Positions 8,880 to 16,582 of a DNA stretch of 64,000 nucleotides are shown piece by piece. This DNA is from Chloroflexota bacterium (GTDB lineage Bacteria > Chloroflexota > Limnocylindria > Limnocylindrales > CSP1-4), in the NCBI GenBank assembly GCA_016191395.1, contig JACPOS010000009.1, positions 1 to 64,000 on the forward strand. Reading direction: 5' to 3'. Within the stretch, counting starts at the first letter, position 1, and the number at the start of each line of letters is the position of its first letter. A program made the position numbers and the translations under genes. A model generated the notes under the pieces. That model was not told the DNA's origin, made no database searches, and was given only the letters and a program-made list of their open reading frames with translations.

Positions 8880-9692
8880 TCAGGGGACCCAGACGCGCAG
8901 CTCCGCCGAGTAGGACGAGACGTAGCCGAGATTGTCCCGGGCGCGGACCCGCAAGCCATACCAGCGGCCGTGCGCGCGGCCGTAGAGGTACAGGGATCTC
9001 GCCGTGGTGCCGCTGCGGATCGTGACCCACGTCCCGGTGCCGACGCGGTACTGGACGTCGAAGTTCTTGAGGCCCGCCGTATGCGTCTGGAGCCGGGTAT
9101 CGGCGCCGGTCCACGACCAGTACACCGTCGTCCCGCTGTGCCACGCGGTGCTCATCCTGGCCCACGGCCTGGTTCGATCCCGGGATTCGGTGAGCACCGA
9201 CGACGCGTACGTCCAGCCGTTGGCGCTGCGGTAGGCGACGCCGACGCCGATGTAGTTGTACGTGCTGCTCATCAGGATCGCCCGGTGGGTGGAGCTGCTC
9301 ATCCAGCCGTTGAAGATCTGCTGGGCGGCCTGGCTGCCCCAGGGGTAGTTGTTCGAGGCGATCACCTCGCCGGCGCTGTACCACTGGATCCCGCGGGCGT
9401 TCAGGGTGCAGGACAGGCAGCTGATGTGCTGCATCGCGCCGATCGAGGCCATGTACGCCGCCCGATCGCCGGCGAGGCTTATCAGACCGCTGTGGAGCCG
9501 CAACGGCACGAGCCCGAGCTTGGTCCGCTCCGCATTCACGAGCGAGACGACCATCGATTCCATCGTGTCCGACGTGCTCGCGGCGACCGGTGCCGGATTG
9601 GCGATGGGGCCGACAGCTGTCACGAATGTTGCGGCGAGCATGGCCGCGACAACCAGCCTCGAGACGGCGGCAAAGGGCCGTGATCGGGTCAT
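8880..9692 (-). CDS. Secreted CAP/SCP-domain protein
   Basis: 270 residues with a signal peptide (about 1-38, ending near P-V-A-A-S). A CAP (PR-1/SCP) domain follows: V-N-A-E-R-T-K-L-G-L-V-P-L, then W-M-S-S-S-T-H-R-A-I-L and Y-I-G-V-G-V-A-Y. The last 90 residues have a fibronectin-III-like pattern (V-Q-Y-R-V-G-T-G-T-W, W-Y-G-L-R-V-R-A-R-D). Bacterial CAP proteins are extracellular; some bind lipids or cell-wall material, and a catalytic role is unproven. Two cysteines (S-C-L-S-C) could form a disulphide. It ends 20 bases before the start of the HD gene on the same strand. Confidence 0.85.
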   Translation of the reverse strand: MTRSRPFAAVSRLVVAAMLAATFVTAVGPIANPAPVAASTSDTMESMVVSLVNAERTKLGLVPLRLHSGLISLAGDRAAYMASIGAMQHISCLSCTLNARGIQWYSAGEVIASNNYPWGSQAAQQIFNGWMSSSTHRAILMSSTYNYIGVGVAYRSANGWTYASSVLTESRDRTRPWARMSTAWHSGTTVYWSWTGADTRLQTHTAGLKNFDVQYRVGTGTWVTIRSGTTARSLYLYGRAHGRWYGLRVRARDNLGYVSSYSAELRVWVP

Positions 9693-9758
9693 GGCGTGGA
9701 CCTCGAGTGCCGACCCGAACGGGTCAAGGGGAGGGCGGTCGGATTGTCGCCCATCGGC

Positions 9759-10763
9759 TCAATCGGCGTATCGCATCGCCGCGCGTCGGAGGATCTCGCC
9801 GACCTGCACCCGAAGCTCGGGGGGTTGCAGGACCTCCACGTCCTCGCCCCACGACAGGATCCACAGCCGGATCTCGATGACGCCGCTCACGGTGGAGCGC
9901 CAGATCAGGCTGCCATCGGCCTGTCGCTCCGTCCGCTGGAGCGAGTGCCAGGTGGTCTCGGCGACTCGGTCCGCGACCGCGGGCAGGAAGCGCAGGACGA
10001 CCTCCGTCGCCGGCTGGTCCGCGATGATGTCCCAGCCCCGCCGCAGGTCCCGCTCCAGGGTGGCGCCCTCGGGCGGCTCGAACGGCCGTGCCGTCACGCG
10101 GACCTCCCGGATGCGCTCGATCTTGAACGTCCGCATGGCATCGCGATCCTCGTCCCAGCCGATCAGGTACAGCGCATGGGTCTGGAGCGATGGCTCGATG
10201 AGGAACGGCCGCACCGTGCGCGTGCTCCGCTCGCCCGGGCGCCCCTCGTACGCCGCGCCCTCGTACACGATCTCGACGACCCGCCGTTCGGCCCACGCCT
10301 TCGTGAGCAGGCGGACGTGGTCGCTGAACGCGGGGTCGCGCGGCGCGTCCTGGAGCACGTCCAGGCTCCGCGCGACGTGCTCGCGCAGCGCATCCGGCAG
10401 GGCGGCTGCGAGCTTCTCGAACGCGGACGCGAGGTACGGGTCGTACTTGTCCGCGTAGCGAACCATCAGCCGCGCGCCGAGGAACACCGCCATCGCCTCC
10501 GCGAGGGTGAGCTTGAGCGGCGGCAGGAATGCGTCGCCCAGGATGCCCCAGCGCCCGCCCTCGGACCAGGTCGGGAGTCTGACCTCGCTCTCCAGCGCGT
10601 GGAGGTCCCGGTAGACGTTGCGGACGGACATGTCCAGCCGCTCGGCGATGTCCCTGGGGCGCATCCCGTCCGGGTTCCCGGCGAGCAGCCCGGCGACGCG
10701 CATGAGCCGCGCGGTCCTGTCGCGCTTCGCCGGCTCTCGCTCCTCCCCGTGGAGGTCGTCCAC
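9759..10763 (-). CDS. WYL-domain transcriptional regulator
   Basis: 334 residues. The N-terminal HTH_11-type winged helix (about 15-75) has R-P-R-D-I-A-E-R-L-D-M-S-V-R-N-V-Y-R-D as its recognition region. A middle segment is typical of this class. The WYL domain (about 160-240) contains H-A-L-Y-L-I-G-W-D, and a WCX-like C-terminal extension follows. WYL proteins sense nucleotides or single-stranded nucleic acid and control DNA-damage or defence genes; single-copy members of this form are widespread in actinobacteria-like genomes. GTG 10763 is chosen because TATCCT lies 6 bases upstream. No obvious target is adjacent. Confidence 0.85.
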   Translation of the reverse strand: MDDLHGEEREPAKRDRTARLMRVAGLLAGNPDGMRPRDIAERLDMSVRNVYRDLHALESEVRLPTWSEGGRWGILGDAFLPPLKLTLAEAMAVFLGARLMVRYADKYDPYLASAFEKLAAALPDALREHVARSLDVLQDAPRDPAFSDHVRLLTKAWAERRVVEIVYEGAAYEGRPGERSTRTVRPFLIEPSLQTHALYLIGWDEDRDAMRTFKIERIREVRVTARPFEPPEGATLERDLRRGWDIIADQPATEVVLRFLPAVADRVAETTWHSLQRTERQADGSLIWRSTVSGVIEIRLWILSWGEDVEVLQPPELRVQVGEILRRAAMRYAD

Positions 10764-10769
10764 GGCGCG

Positions 10770-10775
10770 AGGATA
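10770..10775 (-). promoter_or_regulatory. -10 element of leaderless promoter for the WYL regulator
   Basis: TATCCT on the minus strand, 6 bases from GTG 10763. A weak TTGCGA lies 19 bases further upstream. Confidence 0.5.
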
Positions 10776-10926
10776 GGCCGCGGGAACCCGCGCGTCGCAA
10801 GTACCGGTGCCAACCGGTACCGACGGGTCATCGTCACCGGACCGCACCAGACCGACCATCGCCCCACCGAACCGACCGGCATTCGTCCGATCGGCCACCC
10901 GGTCCGCATTGCGTGAGCCAGGGTCA

Positions 10927-11223
10927 ATGGAACAGATCGAGGCGAGCCTTCGCGCGACGTATCGCGCGTTCCTGGCGCGCGGCCTGGATGCCGGGGAATC
11001 CGCCAACCTCACCGCGTTCCTGCACGGGCTGCCCAGCGCCGGCCTTCACTGGACGCTGCCCGAGATCGAGGCGATCGTTCGCCGTCGATTGCGGCGCGCT
11101 GCGGAGCTGCGGGCTGCCGGCCACCCGGTCGGTCGCCGGATCGCCGCGCAGCCCGCCGGCAGCACGATCCACGACCGCCGCCACGCGACCTCCGCACATG
11201 TGAGCGACCCACCCACTCCCTGA
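10927..11223 (+). CDS. Small hypothetical protein
   Basis: 98 residues starting MEQIEASLRATYRAF. The first 70 residues look helical and charged (L-P-E-I-E-A-I-V-R-R-R-L-R-R-A-A-E-L-R). The last 30 are low in structure and include several His and Pro. No signal, membrane helix or known motif is seen. The gene is divergent from the WYL regulator across a gap of about 160 bases. The call rests on an internally coherent, codon-biased frame rather than on homology. Confidence 0.45.
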   Translation: MEQIEASLRATYRAFLARGLDAGESANLTAFLHGLPSAGLHWTLPEIEAIVRRRLRRAAELRAAGHPVGRRIAAQPAGSTIHDRRHATSAHVSDPPTP

Positions 11224-11272
11224 CATCCCCCGGCGACCGAGGAGCTCCTCCCTCGGCTCGCCCGCACCTGGG

Positions 11273-11300
11273 ACGGCGCCCGATCTCCTCCGGGCGCCGT
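11273..11300 (+). other. Strong stem-loop upstream of the SAM hydroxide adenosyltransferase gene
   Basis: ACGGCGCCCG (11273-11282) and CGGGCGCCGT (11291-11300) form a perfect 10-bp stem with an 8-base loop. No T-run follows. It may end the transcript of the small upstream gene. Another palindrome, GAGGAGCTCCTC, lies at 11239-11250. I see no recognisable SAM riboswitch core. Confidence 0.4.
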
Positions 11301-11337
11301 TCCGATTCCGGCGGCTCGCCACACGGCGATCGCTCGC

Positions 11338-11343
11338 TACTAT
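11338..11343 (+). promoter_or_regulatory. -10 element of leaderless promoter for the 11350 operon
   Basis: TACTAT, 6 bases before ATG 11350. No Shine-Dalgarno sequence is present. Confidence 0.5.
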
Positions 11344-11349
11344 CGCTCG

Positions 11350-12189
11350 ATGCAGCCCGCCGTCCGCCCGTTCATCAGCTTCCTGACCGACTTCGGGCCC
11401 GATGCCGCGGCCGCGATCTGCCGCGGCGTGATGCTCGGGATCGCCCGCGACGCCCAGATCGTGGATATCAGCCACTCGATCCGGAAATACGCCATCCGCG
11501 ATGGCGCCTACCTCCTCTGGATCACGCTGTCGTGGCTGCCGGTGGGCGTGCACGTGGCCGTCGTGGACCCGGGCGTGGGCACCGCCCGGCGCCCCATCGG
11601 CATCCAGACGGCCCGCGGCGACGTGCTCATCGGCCCGGACAACGGGCTCCTGTGGCCAGCGGCGAAGGTCCTCGGCGGCGCCCTCGAGGCGCGCGTCCTC
11701 GAGAACCGGGCGTGGATGCTGCCGAAGGTCAGCACGACGTTCCACGGCCGGGACATCTTCTCGCCGATGGCCGCGAACCTCGCGATCGGCGGATCGTTCA
11801 AGGACGTGGGGCCCCAGGTGGACCTTGGGTCGATCACCGCGCTCGACTTCCCGGAGCCCGTTGCGTCCGAGGGCCAGCTGGACACGAGCGTCGTGTACAT
11901 CGCGTCGTTCGGGAACCTCCACCTTGCCGGCGGGGCGGGCGACCTCGCGAGGGCGCTCGGCCCGGTGGAGCCGGGGACGCGCTTCACGGTGGAGCTCGAG
12001 AGCCTTGACGGCCGCCCGGCGCACGTCGAGGAGGCACCGTTCGTCCGGACCTTCGGCGAGACGTCGGTCGGCACGGCGATGCTGTACGAGGACTCGTTCG
12101 CGCGCCTCGGCTACGCGGACAACCAGGGCGACGCGGCGCGCCGCCTCGGCGCCCGACTGGACCAGCGGATCCGAATCCGGCGCGCCTGA
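11350..12189 (+). CDS. SAM hydroxide adenosyltransferase (SAM hydrolase, DUF62)
   Basis: 279 residues of the fluorinase/chlorinase-like family whose common members use water to split S-adenosylmethionine into adenosine and methionine. Family marks are L-T-D-F-G near the N-terminus, a D-I-S-H segment, V-V-D-P-G-V-G-T, G-P-D-N-G-L-L and F-H-G-R-D-I-F-S-P. The 23-residue insert that characterises true fluorinases is not apparent, so hydrolysis rather than halogenation is expected. It is the first gene of a tight cluster with a complete ECF transporter, 11 bases before the ATPase gene, which ties the enzyme to transport of a related small molecule. Confidence 0.88.
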   Translation: MQPAVRPFISFLTDFGPDAAAAICRGVMLGIARDAQIVDISHSIRKYAIRDGAYLLWITLSWLPVGVHVAVVDPGVGTARRPIGIQTARGDVLIGPDNGLLWPAAKVLGGALEARVLENRAWMLPKVSTTFHGRDIFSPMAANLAIGGSFKDVGPQVDLGSITALDFPEPVASEGQLDTSVVYIASFGNLHLAGGAGDLARALGPVEPGTRFTVELESLDGRPAHVEEAPFVRTFGETSVGTAMLYEDSFARLGYADNQGDAARRLGARLDQRIRIRRA

Positions 12190-12200
12190 CGAACCCGACG

Positions 12201-13895
12201 ATGCCCGATCGGATCGTCGAGATCGACCGGTTGAGCTTCCGGTACCGGCGCGCCTCCGAGCCGGCCCTCATCGACCTGTCGCTCACGATCGATCCGGGCG
12301 AGGTCCTGCTCGTCGCCGGCCCGTCGGGCTGCGGCAAGAGCACGCTGATCCGGGCCATCAACGGGCTCATCCCGCATGCCTATCCGGGCGAGCTCACCGG
12401 CTCCGTCCTGGTCGACGGCCGCCCGACGACCGAGCAGAAGCTGCGCGAGATCGCCCGCAGCGTCGGCACGCTGCTCCAGGACCCCGCGCGGCAGATCGTA
12501 GGGGCCACCGTCGAGGCCGAGATGGCCTTTGGCCCGGAGAACCTGGGCATGGACCGGAGCGAGATGTGGCGCCGCATCCGCGAGGTGTCCGCGACCGCGG
12601 GCATCGAGGCACTCCTCGGTCGCGAGACGGCCAACCTGTCCGGCGGCGAGCGCCAGCTCCTCGCCATGGCCGGGATCCTGATGCTCCAGCCAAGGCTGTT
12701 CGTGGTGGACGAGCCCCTCGCAAACCTGGATCCGCTCACGGCCGCGCGGCTGCTCTCCACGCTGCGCCATCTCGCCGACGAGGGCCACGCGGTCGTCATC
12801 GTGGAGCACCGCGTCGAGGAGGCACTGGACCTCCGGCCGGATCGGGTCCTGTACCTGGACGAGGGCCGGACGAAGTACCTCGGCAACGTCGCGGGCTTCC
12901 TCGAGGTCGCGGATCCGTCCGCGGTGAAGCTCCCGTTCGAGGTCGTGCTCCAGCGGTTCCGCAACGGGCCTGTCGGCGCGGCCGCTGCCGCTCCGACTCC
13001 GCCCGTCCTGGAAGTCGGTGATCCGGCACGCGCACCGCGCCTCGAGTTCCGCGACGTCCGGGCGGGCTGGGGCGAACGCGAGGTGCTCCACGGCGTGAGC
13101 GCGAAGCTCGGCGCACGCGAGGTCGTCGCCGTCCTCGGCCCGAACGGCTCCGGGAAGACGACGCTGCTCCGGACGGCGATGGGCCTCACGCCGACGCGCG
13201 TCGGGGAGGTCCTGGTCGACGGCACGTCCATCGCGGGCCGGTCCGTCGCCAGCCTCGCGACGACGTTCGGGTTCGTGTTCCAGAGCCCCAGCCAGATGCT
13301 GTTCGCGCGCACCGTCCGGGACGAGCTGGAGTTCGGCCCGCGCAACCTCAAGCGCCCGCCGGAGGCGCTCGAGGGGATCGTGGATGCCGCCCTCCGGCGG
13401 ACGTCGCTGGACAGCCTCGAAGACATCCGTCAGCGGCCGCCGCTCACGCTCTCCTTCGGGCAGCAGAAGCGCCTCGCCCTGGCCATCGCCCTGGCCCTGG
13501 AGCCACCCACGCTCATCCTCGACGAGCCGTCAGCCGGGCAGGATCATCGTACCGCGGCGCTGTTCATGCGCGAGGTCCTGACCATTCCCGGGCTCGAGTC
13601 CATCTACCTCGTCACGCACGACGTGGACCTTGCATTGGCGCACGCGACCCGTATCCTGCTGTTTCGGGACGGTCAGATCGTCGCGGACGGTCCGCCTGGC
13701 ACCGTGATCGAGGACGAAGATCGCTGGACGAGCTGCAACCTTCGACGGACCTCGCTCATCCGCGCCAACGCCCACTGGCGCAGTCCTGAGCAGCGGTTCC
13801 TCGACACCGAGGCGCTCGCTCGCCTCGTCCTTGCCCGGGATGGGAGCGCGAGCGGCAACGGGCGGAAAGGAGACTCCAGCGTCGGCGCTCCGTGA
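12201..13895 (+). CDS. ECF transporter ATPase, two ABC domains fused (EcfA-EcfA')
   Basis: 564 residues with two complete nucleotide-binding domains. Domain 1 (about 5-240) has Walker A GPSGCGKST, signature L-S-G-G-E-R-Q and Walker B L-F-V-V-D-E-P. Domain 2 (about 270-520) has Walker A GPNGSGKTT, signature variant L-S-F-G-Q-Q-K-R and Walker B L-I-L-D-E-P. This is the fused form of the two ATPases that drive energy-coupling-factor importers. The S and T components follow immediately, so the set is a dedicated (group I-like) ECF transporter. The substrate is probably linked to the SAM-cleaving enzyme upstream. Confidence 0.92.
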   Translation: MPDRIVEIDRLSFRYRRASEPALIDLSLTIDPGEVLLVAGPSGCGKSTLIRAINGLIPHAYPGELTGSVLVDGRPTTEQKLREIARSVGTLLQDPARQIVGATVEAEMAFGPENLGMDRSEMWRRIREVSATAGIEALLGRETANLSGGERQLLAMAGILMLQPRLFVVDEPLANLDPLTAARLLSTLRHLADEGHAVVIVEHRVEEALDLRPDRVLYLDEGRTKYLGNVAGFLEVADPSAVKLPFEVVLQRFRNGPVGAAAAAPTPPVLEVGDPARAPRLEFRDVRAGWGEREVLHGVSAKLGAREVVAVLGPNGSGKTTLLRTAMGLTPTRVGEVLVDGTSIAGRSVASLATTFGFVFQSPSQMLFARTVRDELEFGPRNLKRPPEALEGIVDAALRRTSLDSLEDIRQRPPLTLSFGQQKRLALAIALALEPPTLILDEPSAGQDHRTAALFMREVLTIPGLESIYLVTHDVDLALAHATRILLFRDGQIVADGPPGTVIEDEDRWTSCNLRRTSLIRANAHWRSPEQRFLDTEALARLVLARDGSASGNGRKGDSSVGAP

Positions 13896-13932
13896 TTCTC
13901 GCGCACCAGAGACCTAGAGGAGGGATTCCCGG

Positions 13933-14505
13933 ATGACTGCAATGTCCATGCAAAGACCCTCGATATGGGCCGTGGATTCGCGCGTGATCGTCTACTCGGC
14001 GATCGGCGCGGCGCTCTACGGCGTGCTCGTCGGCATCTTCAAGATCCCCGTCCCCGGCAGCACCGCGGTCGACGTCCGACCGGCGTTTGCCCTCGTCCCG
14101 TTCTTCGGCATCGCCTTCGGGCCGATCGTCGGGTTGTTCACGGGGCTCGTCGGCAACATGATTGGCGACCAGATCTCCGGCTGGGGTCTCCTGACCTCGT
14201 GGAACTGGAGCATCGCGAACGGCATCGTGGGCCTGCTCGCCGGCCTCGCACCGATGATGCTCGCGTCCATGTGGTCCAAGGGCCTCATGAACAAGGCGAT
14301 CGCGGGCGCCGCGGCGGGTGCCGTGGCCGTCGTCGTCGGCTTCCTGTTCGTGTTCACGGACATGATCAAGGACCAGATGGACTTCAGCGCCGTGCTGTCC
14401 GAGGAGTACGTCCCGGTCATCATCGGCGACCTCATCGCCACGATCATCCTCGTGCCGGTCCTCATCTACGCGTGGGAGCCGGTCAAGGACAGGCTCGGGC
14501 GCTAG
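13933..14505 (+). CDS. ECF transporter S component (substrate-binding membrane subunit)
   Basis: 190 residues, about six membrane helices. The pattern R-P-A-F-A-L-V-P-F-F-G-I-A-F-G-P with G-L-V-G-N-M-I-G-D is characteristic of ECF S components. AGGAGGG about 8 bases upstream fixes ATG 13933. The S component sets the specificity of the importer. I cannot assign it to a known vitamin class from sequence alone. Given the SAM hydroxide adenosyltransferase in the operon, candidates are adenosine/nucleobase-like or methionine-precursor compounds. Confidence 0.85.
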   Translation: MTAMSMQRPSIWAVDSRVIVYSAIGAALYGVLVGIFKIPVPGSTAVDVRPAFALVPFFGIAFGPIVGLFTGLVGNMIGDQISGWGLLTSWNWSIANGIVGLLAGLAPMMLASMWSKGLMNKAIAGAAAGAVAVVVGFLFVFTDMIKDQMDFSAVLSEEYVPVIIGDLIATIILVPVLIYAWEPVKDRLGR

Positions 14506-14524
14506 CCCACCCGGAGGCGCGACC

Positions 14525-15376
14525 GTGAACTTCGCGCCACGCTACCTGGGCCGGGGGTCGTGGCTTGCACGCCGCGACCCCCGTGTCCTTGTCCTGGCCG
14601 TCGTCTTCTTCGTCTTCGCGGCGATCCAGGTCTGGGACATCCGCCTCGTCGCGCTGCTCCTCGTGCTCGCGCTGGCCTACTACCGCTCCGCCAGGATCCC
14701 GTTCCGCGAGGTCCGGCGCCAGTGGTTCATCGCGATCCTGTTCGTGAGCCTGCTCGTGTTCGGGAACGGCATCTTCGCCTCCGGGCGGGTGCAGCGCCTG
14801 CCCGACGGGGCGGTGCAGCACATCTATGGCTACCTGCCCCTGCTCGGCACGCCCATCTCCGCGGAATCCGTGACGTTCGCCCTGACCCAGTTCCTCCGGT
14901 TCATGGCCATGATCGCGATCGGCTTCCCGCTGGCCTTCGCGATCGACCCGGCGGCCTTCGGCGTCACCTTCGCCCGGCTCGGCGTGCCGTACCGGTTCGC
15001 CTACGCGATCGACCTGACCTGGCGGTTCATCCCGTCGTTCGCCGCCGACTTCCGCACGACCATGGACGCGCAGCGAGTGCGGGGCATGGACCTCGGCGAG
15101 CGCGTGGGAGGCCCGCTCGCGCGGCTTCGGCGGCAGGTCCCGATCCTCGTGCCCACCATCGTCAACGCGATTGCGGGTGCGGAGGACACCATCGACGCGA
15201 TGGACCTGCGCGCCTTCGGCACGGGCAGGCGGACGTGGATCCGCGAACTTCGCCTCGACCCGACGGACCGGGTCGTGCTCCTTGCGTTCGTGGCGCTGTT
15301 CGTCGTCGCGACGGTGGCCGGCTTCACGACGAGCAGCTCGTTCCTGTGGATCCCGCCGTTCCTGATCCCGAGCTGA
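14525..15376 (+). CDS. ECF transporter T component (EcfT/CbiQ family)
   Basis: 283 residues starting at GTG 14525, with hydrophobic helices in the N-terminal half and at the C-terminus. The two coupling motifs that contact the ATPases are visible: A-Q-R-V-R-G-M-D and D-L-R-A-F-G-T-G-R-R (the usual A-R-G-type motifs). The transmembrane coupling subunit joins the S component at 13933 to the ATPase at 12201. It is the last gene of the cluster; the convergent deacetylase ends 6 bases beyond. Confidence 0.88.
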   Translation: MNFAPRYLGRGSWLARRDPRVLVLAVVFFVFAAIQVWDIRLVALLLVLALAYYRSARIPFREVRRQWFIAILFVSLLVFGNGIFASGRVQRLPDGAVQHIYGYLPLLGTPISAESVTFALTQFLRFMAMIAIGFPLAFAIDPAAFGVTFARLGVPYRFAYAIDLTWRFIPSFAADFRTTMDAQRVRGMDLGERVGGPLARLRRQVPILVPTIVNAIAGAEDTIDAMDLRAFGTGRRTWIRELRLDPTDRVVLLAFVALFVVATVAGFTTSSSFLWIPPFLIPS

Positions 15377-15381
15377 CCCGT

Positions 15382-16539
15382 TTACTGCCCGAACATCTCC
15401 GACAGCGTGACGGGCTGGAGGCCCAGCGTCTGGCAGGCGGCGAGGATCCCGGGCAGGGCCTGGAGCGTGTTGTAGCCGCCGAGGTGCATCAGGACGATGG
15501 AGCCGCCCTGGCCCTTGGCGAGCAGCTTCGCCTTCATGTCTGCCGCGGTCGGGCCGCCGTCCACCAGCGGCCGCCAGTCGATCATGTCCACGTCCCACGT
15601 CACCATGAACTGCCAGCCCGCGGCCCCCACGCCGGCCCGGACCGCGGTGTCCCAGCTCCCGAAGGGTGGCCGGAACCAGGGCTTCGTGGAGCCGACGACC
15701 GGCAGGAGCGCCGTCTCCGTGCGCGTCAGCTGGTCGGCCATCTGGGCGCCCGTGAGGGCCTTGAAGTCCGGGTGGTCCCACGAGTGGTTCCCGAAGTCGA
15801 ACAGATCCGGCCGAGTCGCAGCGAGCTCCATCGCCGCGAGACCCTGGGCGGTCTGGGTTCCGGACTTGCCGGTGGGGAACAGCGTGGCGTGCACCTCGTG
15901 GTCGATGAGCCACCCGATGATGTCGAGCGCCGGGTCCAGGCGGCCCCCCATGTCGAACGACAGCGCGATGTTCTTCACCGTGCGCGGGCCGTGTGAGATC
16001 ACGGTCGCGGGCGGTGCCGTGGTCGGCACGGCCGATGGTCCGATCGTCGGCACGCTCGTGGCGGATGGCCCCGGGCTCGGCGTCGGCGGGTTGGTGTCAT
16101 CGACGACCTGGCCGGGGATGAAGACCAGGGCCCAGCCGACCTCGAGGTGGTTCGGGTCGTAACCCTCGGATTCCGGGTCCAGCGACGGGTAGGTGCCGCG
16201 GTTCCACCAGGCGATCGAGCGCGCGGTGGTCCGGTAGGCGGTGGCGATGGAGTTGAGCGAGTCGCCGACGCGGACGACGTAGGTCGTGAACGTGGGTGCC
16301 GGGCTGGGCGTGGGGCGGACGAACGAGGGGGCGCCAGGGCTCTCGGTCAGGCCGGGGCCGGTCGTCCCGGGCGATCCACCCGGCGAACCGGATGGTCCGG
16401 GGCCATTGGGCGGGAGCAGCCCGGGCAGGATCAGGACTGCGGCAATGGCCAGCACTGCCAGGGCGAGCGCCACGGCGAGGAATGGCGACTCGAGCGGCGA
16501 GCGCCTGGCGGCGCGGGGGCGCGGGGTCGGATCGGTCAT
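15382..16539 (-). CDS. LysM-containing polysaccharide deacetylase-like protein
   Basis: 385 residues: a membrane anchor (about 20-45), a Pro/Gly linker, a LysM domain (about 88-140; Y-V-V-R-V-G-D-S-L-N-S-I-A), a second Pro/Thr linker and a NodB-type deacetylase domain (about 185-385). The domain keeps G-N-H-S-W-D-H-P (metal histidines), R-P-P-F-G-S-W-D and I-V-L-M-H-L-G. The first motif is S-F-D-M-G-G instead of T-F-D-D-G: the catalytic-base Asp is kept, but the metal-binding Asp is Met. It is presumably a cell-wall enzyme or a binding derivative. ATG 16539 is set by CAGAAT 6 bases upstream. Confidence 0.85.
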   Translation of the reverse strand: MTDPTPRPRAARRSPLESPFLAVALALAVLAIAAVLILPGLLPPNGPGPSGSPGGSPGTTGPGLTESPGAPSFVRPTPSPAPTFTTYVVRVGDSLNSIATAYRTTARSIAWWNRGTYPSLDPESEGYDPNHLEVGWALVFIPGQVVDDTNPPTPSPGPSATSVPTIGPSAVPTTAPPATVISHGPRTVKNIALSFDMGGRLDPALDIIGWLIDHEVHATLFPTGKSGTQTAQGLAAMELAATRPDLFDFGNHSWDHPDFKALTGAQMADQLTRTETALLPVVGSTKPWFRPPFGSWDTAVRAGVGAAGWQFMVTWDVDMIDWRPLVDGGPTAADMKAKLLAKGQGGSIVLMHLGGYNTLQALPGILAACQTLGLQPVTLSEMFGQ

Positions 16540-16545
16540 CACTGG

Positions 16546-16551
16546 ATTCTG
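16546..16551 (-). promoter_or_regulatory. -10 element of leaderless promoter for the deacetylase gene
   Basis: CAGAAT on the minus strand, 6 bases before ATG 16539. Confidence 0.35.
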
Positions 16552-16582
16552 ACGCGCGACGGCGCGATCTGGCGACGGAGCG

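Noticed and set aside
8860-9384. N-terminal extension of the HD gene into the CAP-domain gene region
   Set aside because: The extension lies in another frame of a clear secreted-protein gene on the same strand and shows no domain.
11224-11349. SAM riboswitch before the SAM hydroxide adenosyltransferase
   Set aside because: Hairpins are present, but no conserved SAM-aptamer core is recognisable, and the promoter appears to start transcription at the ATG.
10924-12024. Long open frame on the minus strand opposite the SAM hydroxide adenosyltransferase gene
   Set aside because: It is the antisense shadow of a well-supported gene; its residues are Arg/Gly/Ala-rich noise with no motif.
11350-12189. 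True fluorinase/chlorinase
   Set aside because: The insert specific to fluorinases is not visible, and the common DUF62 form is a hydrolase; halogenation is not supported.
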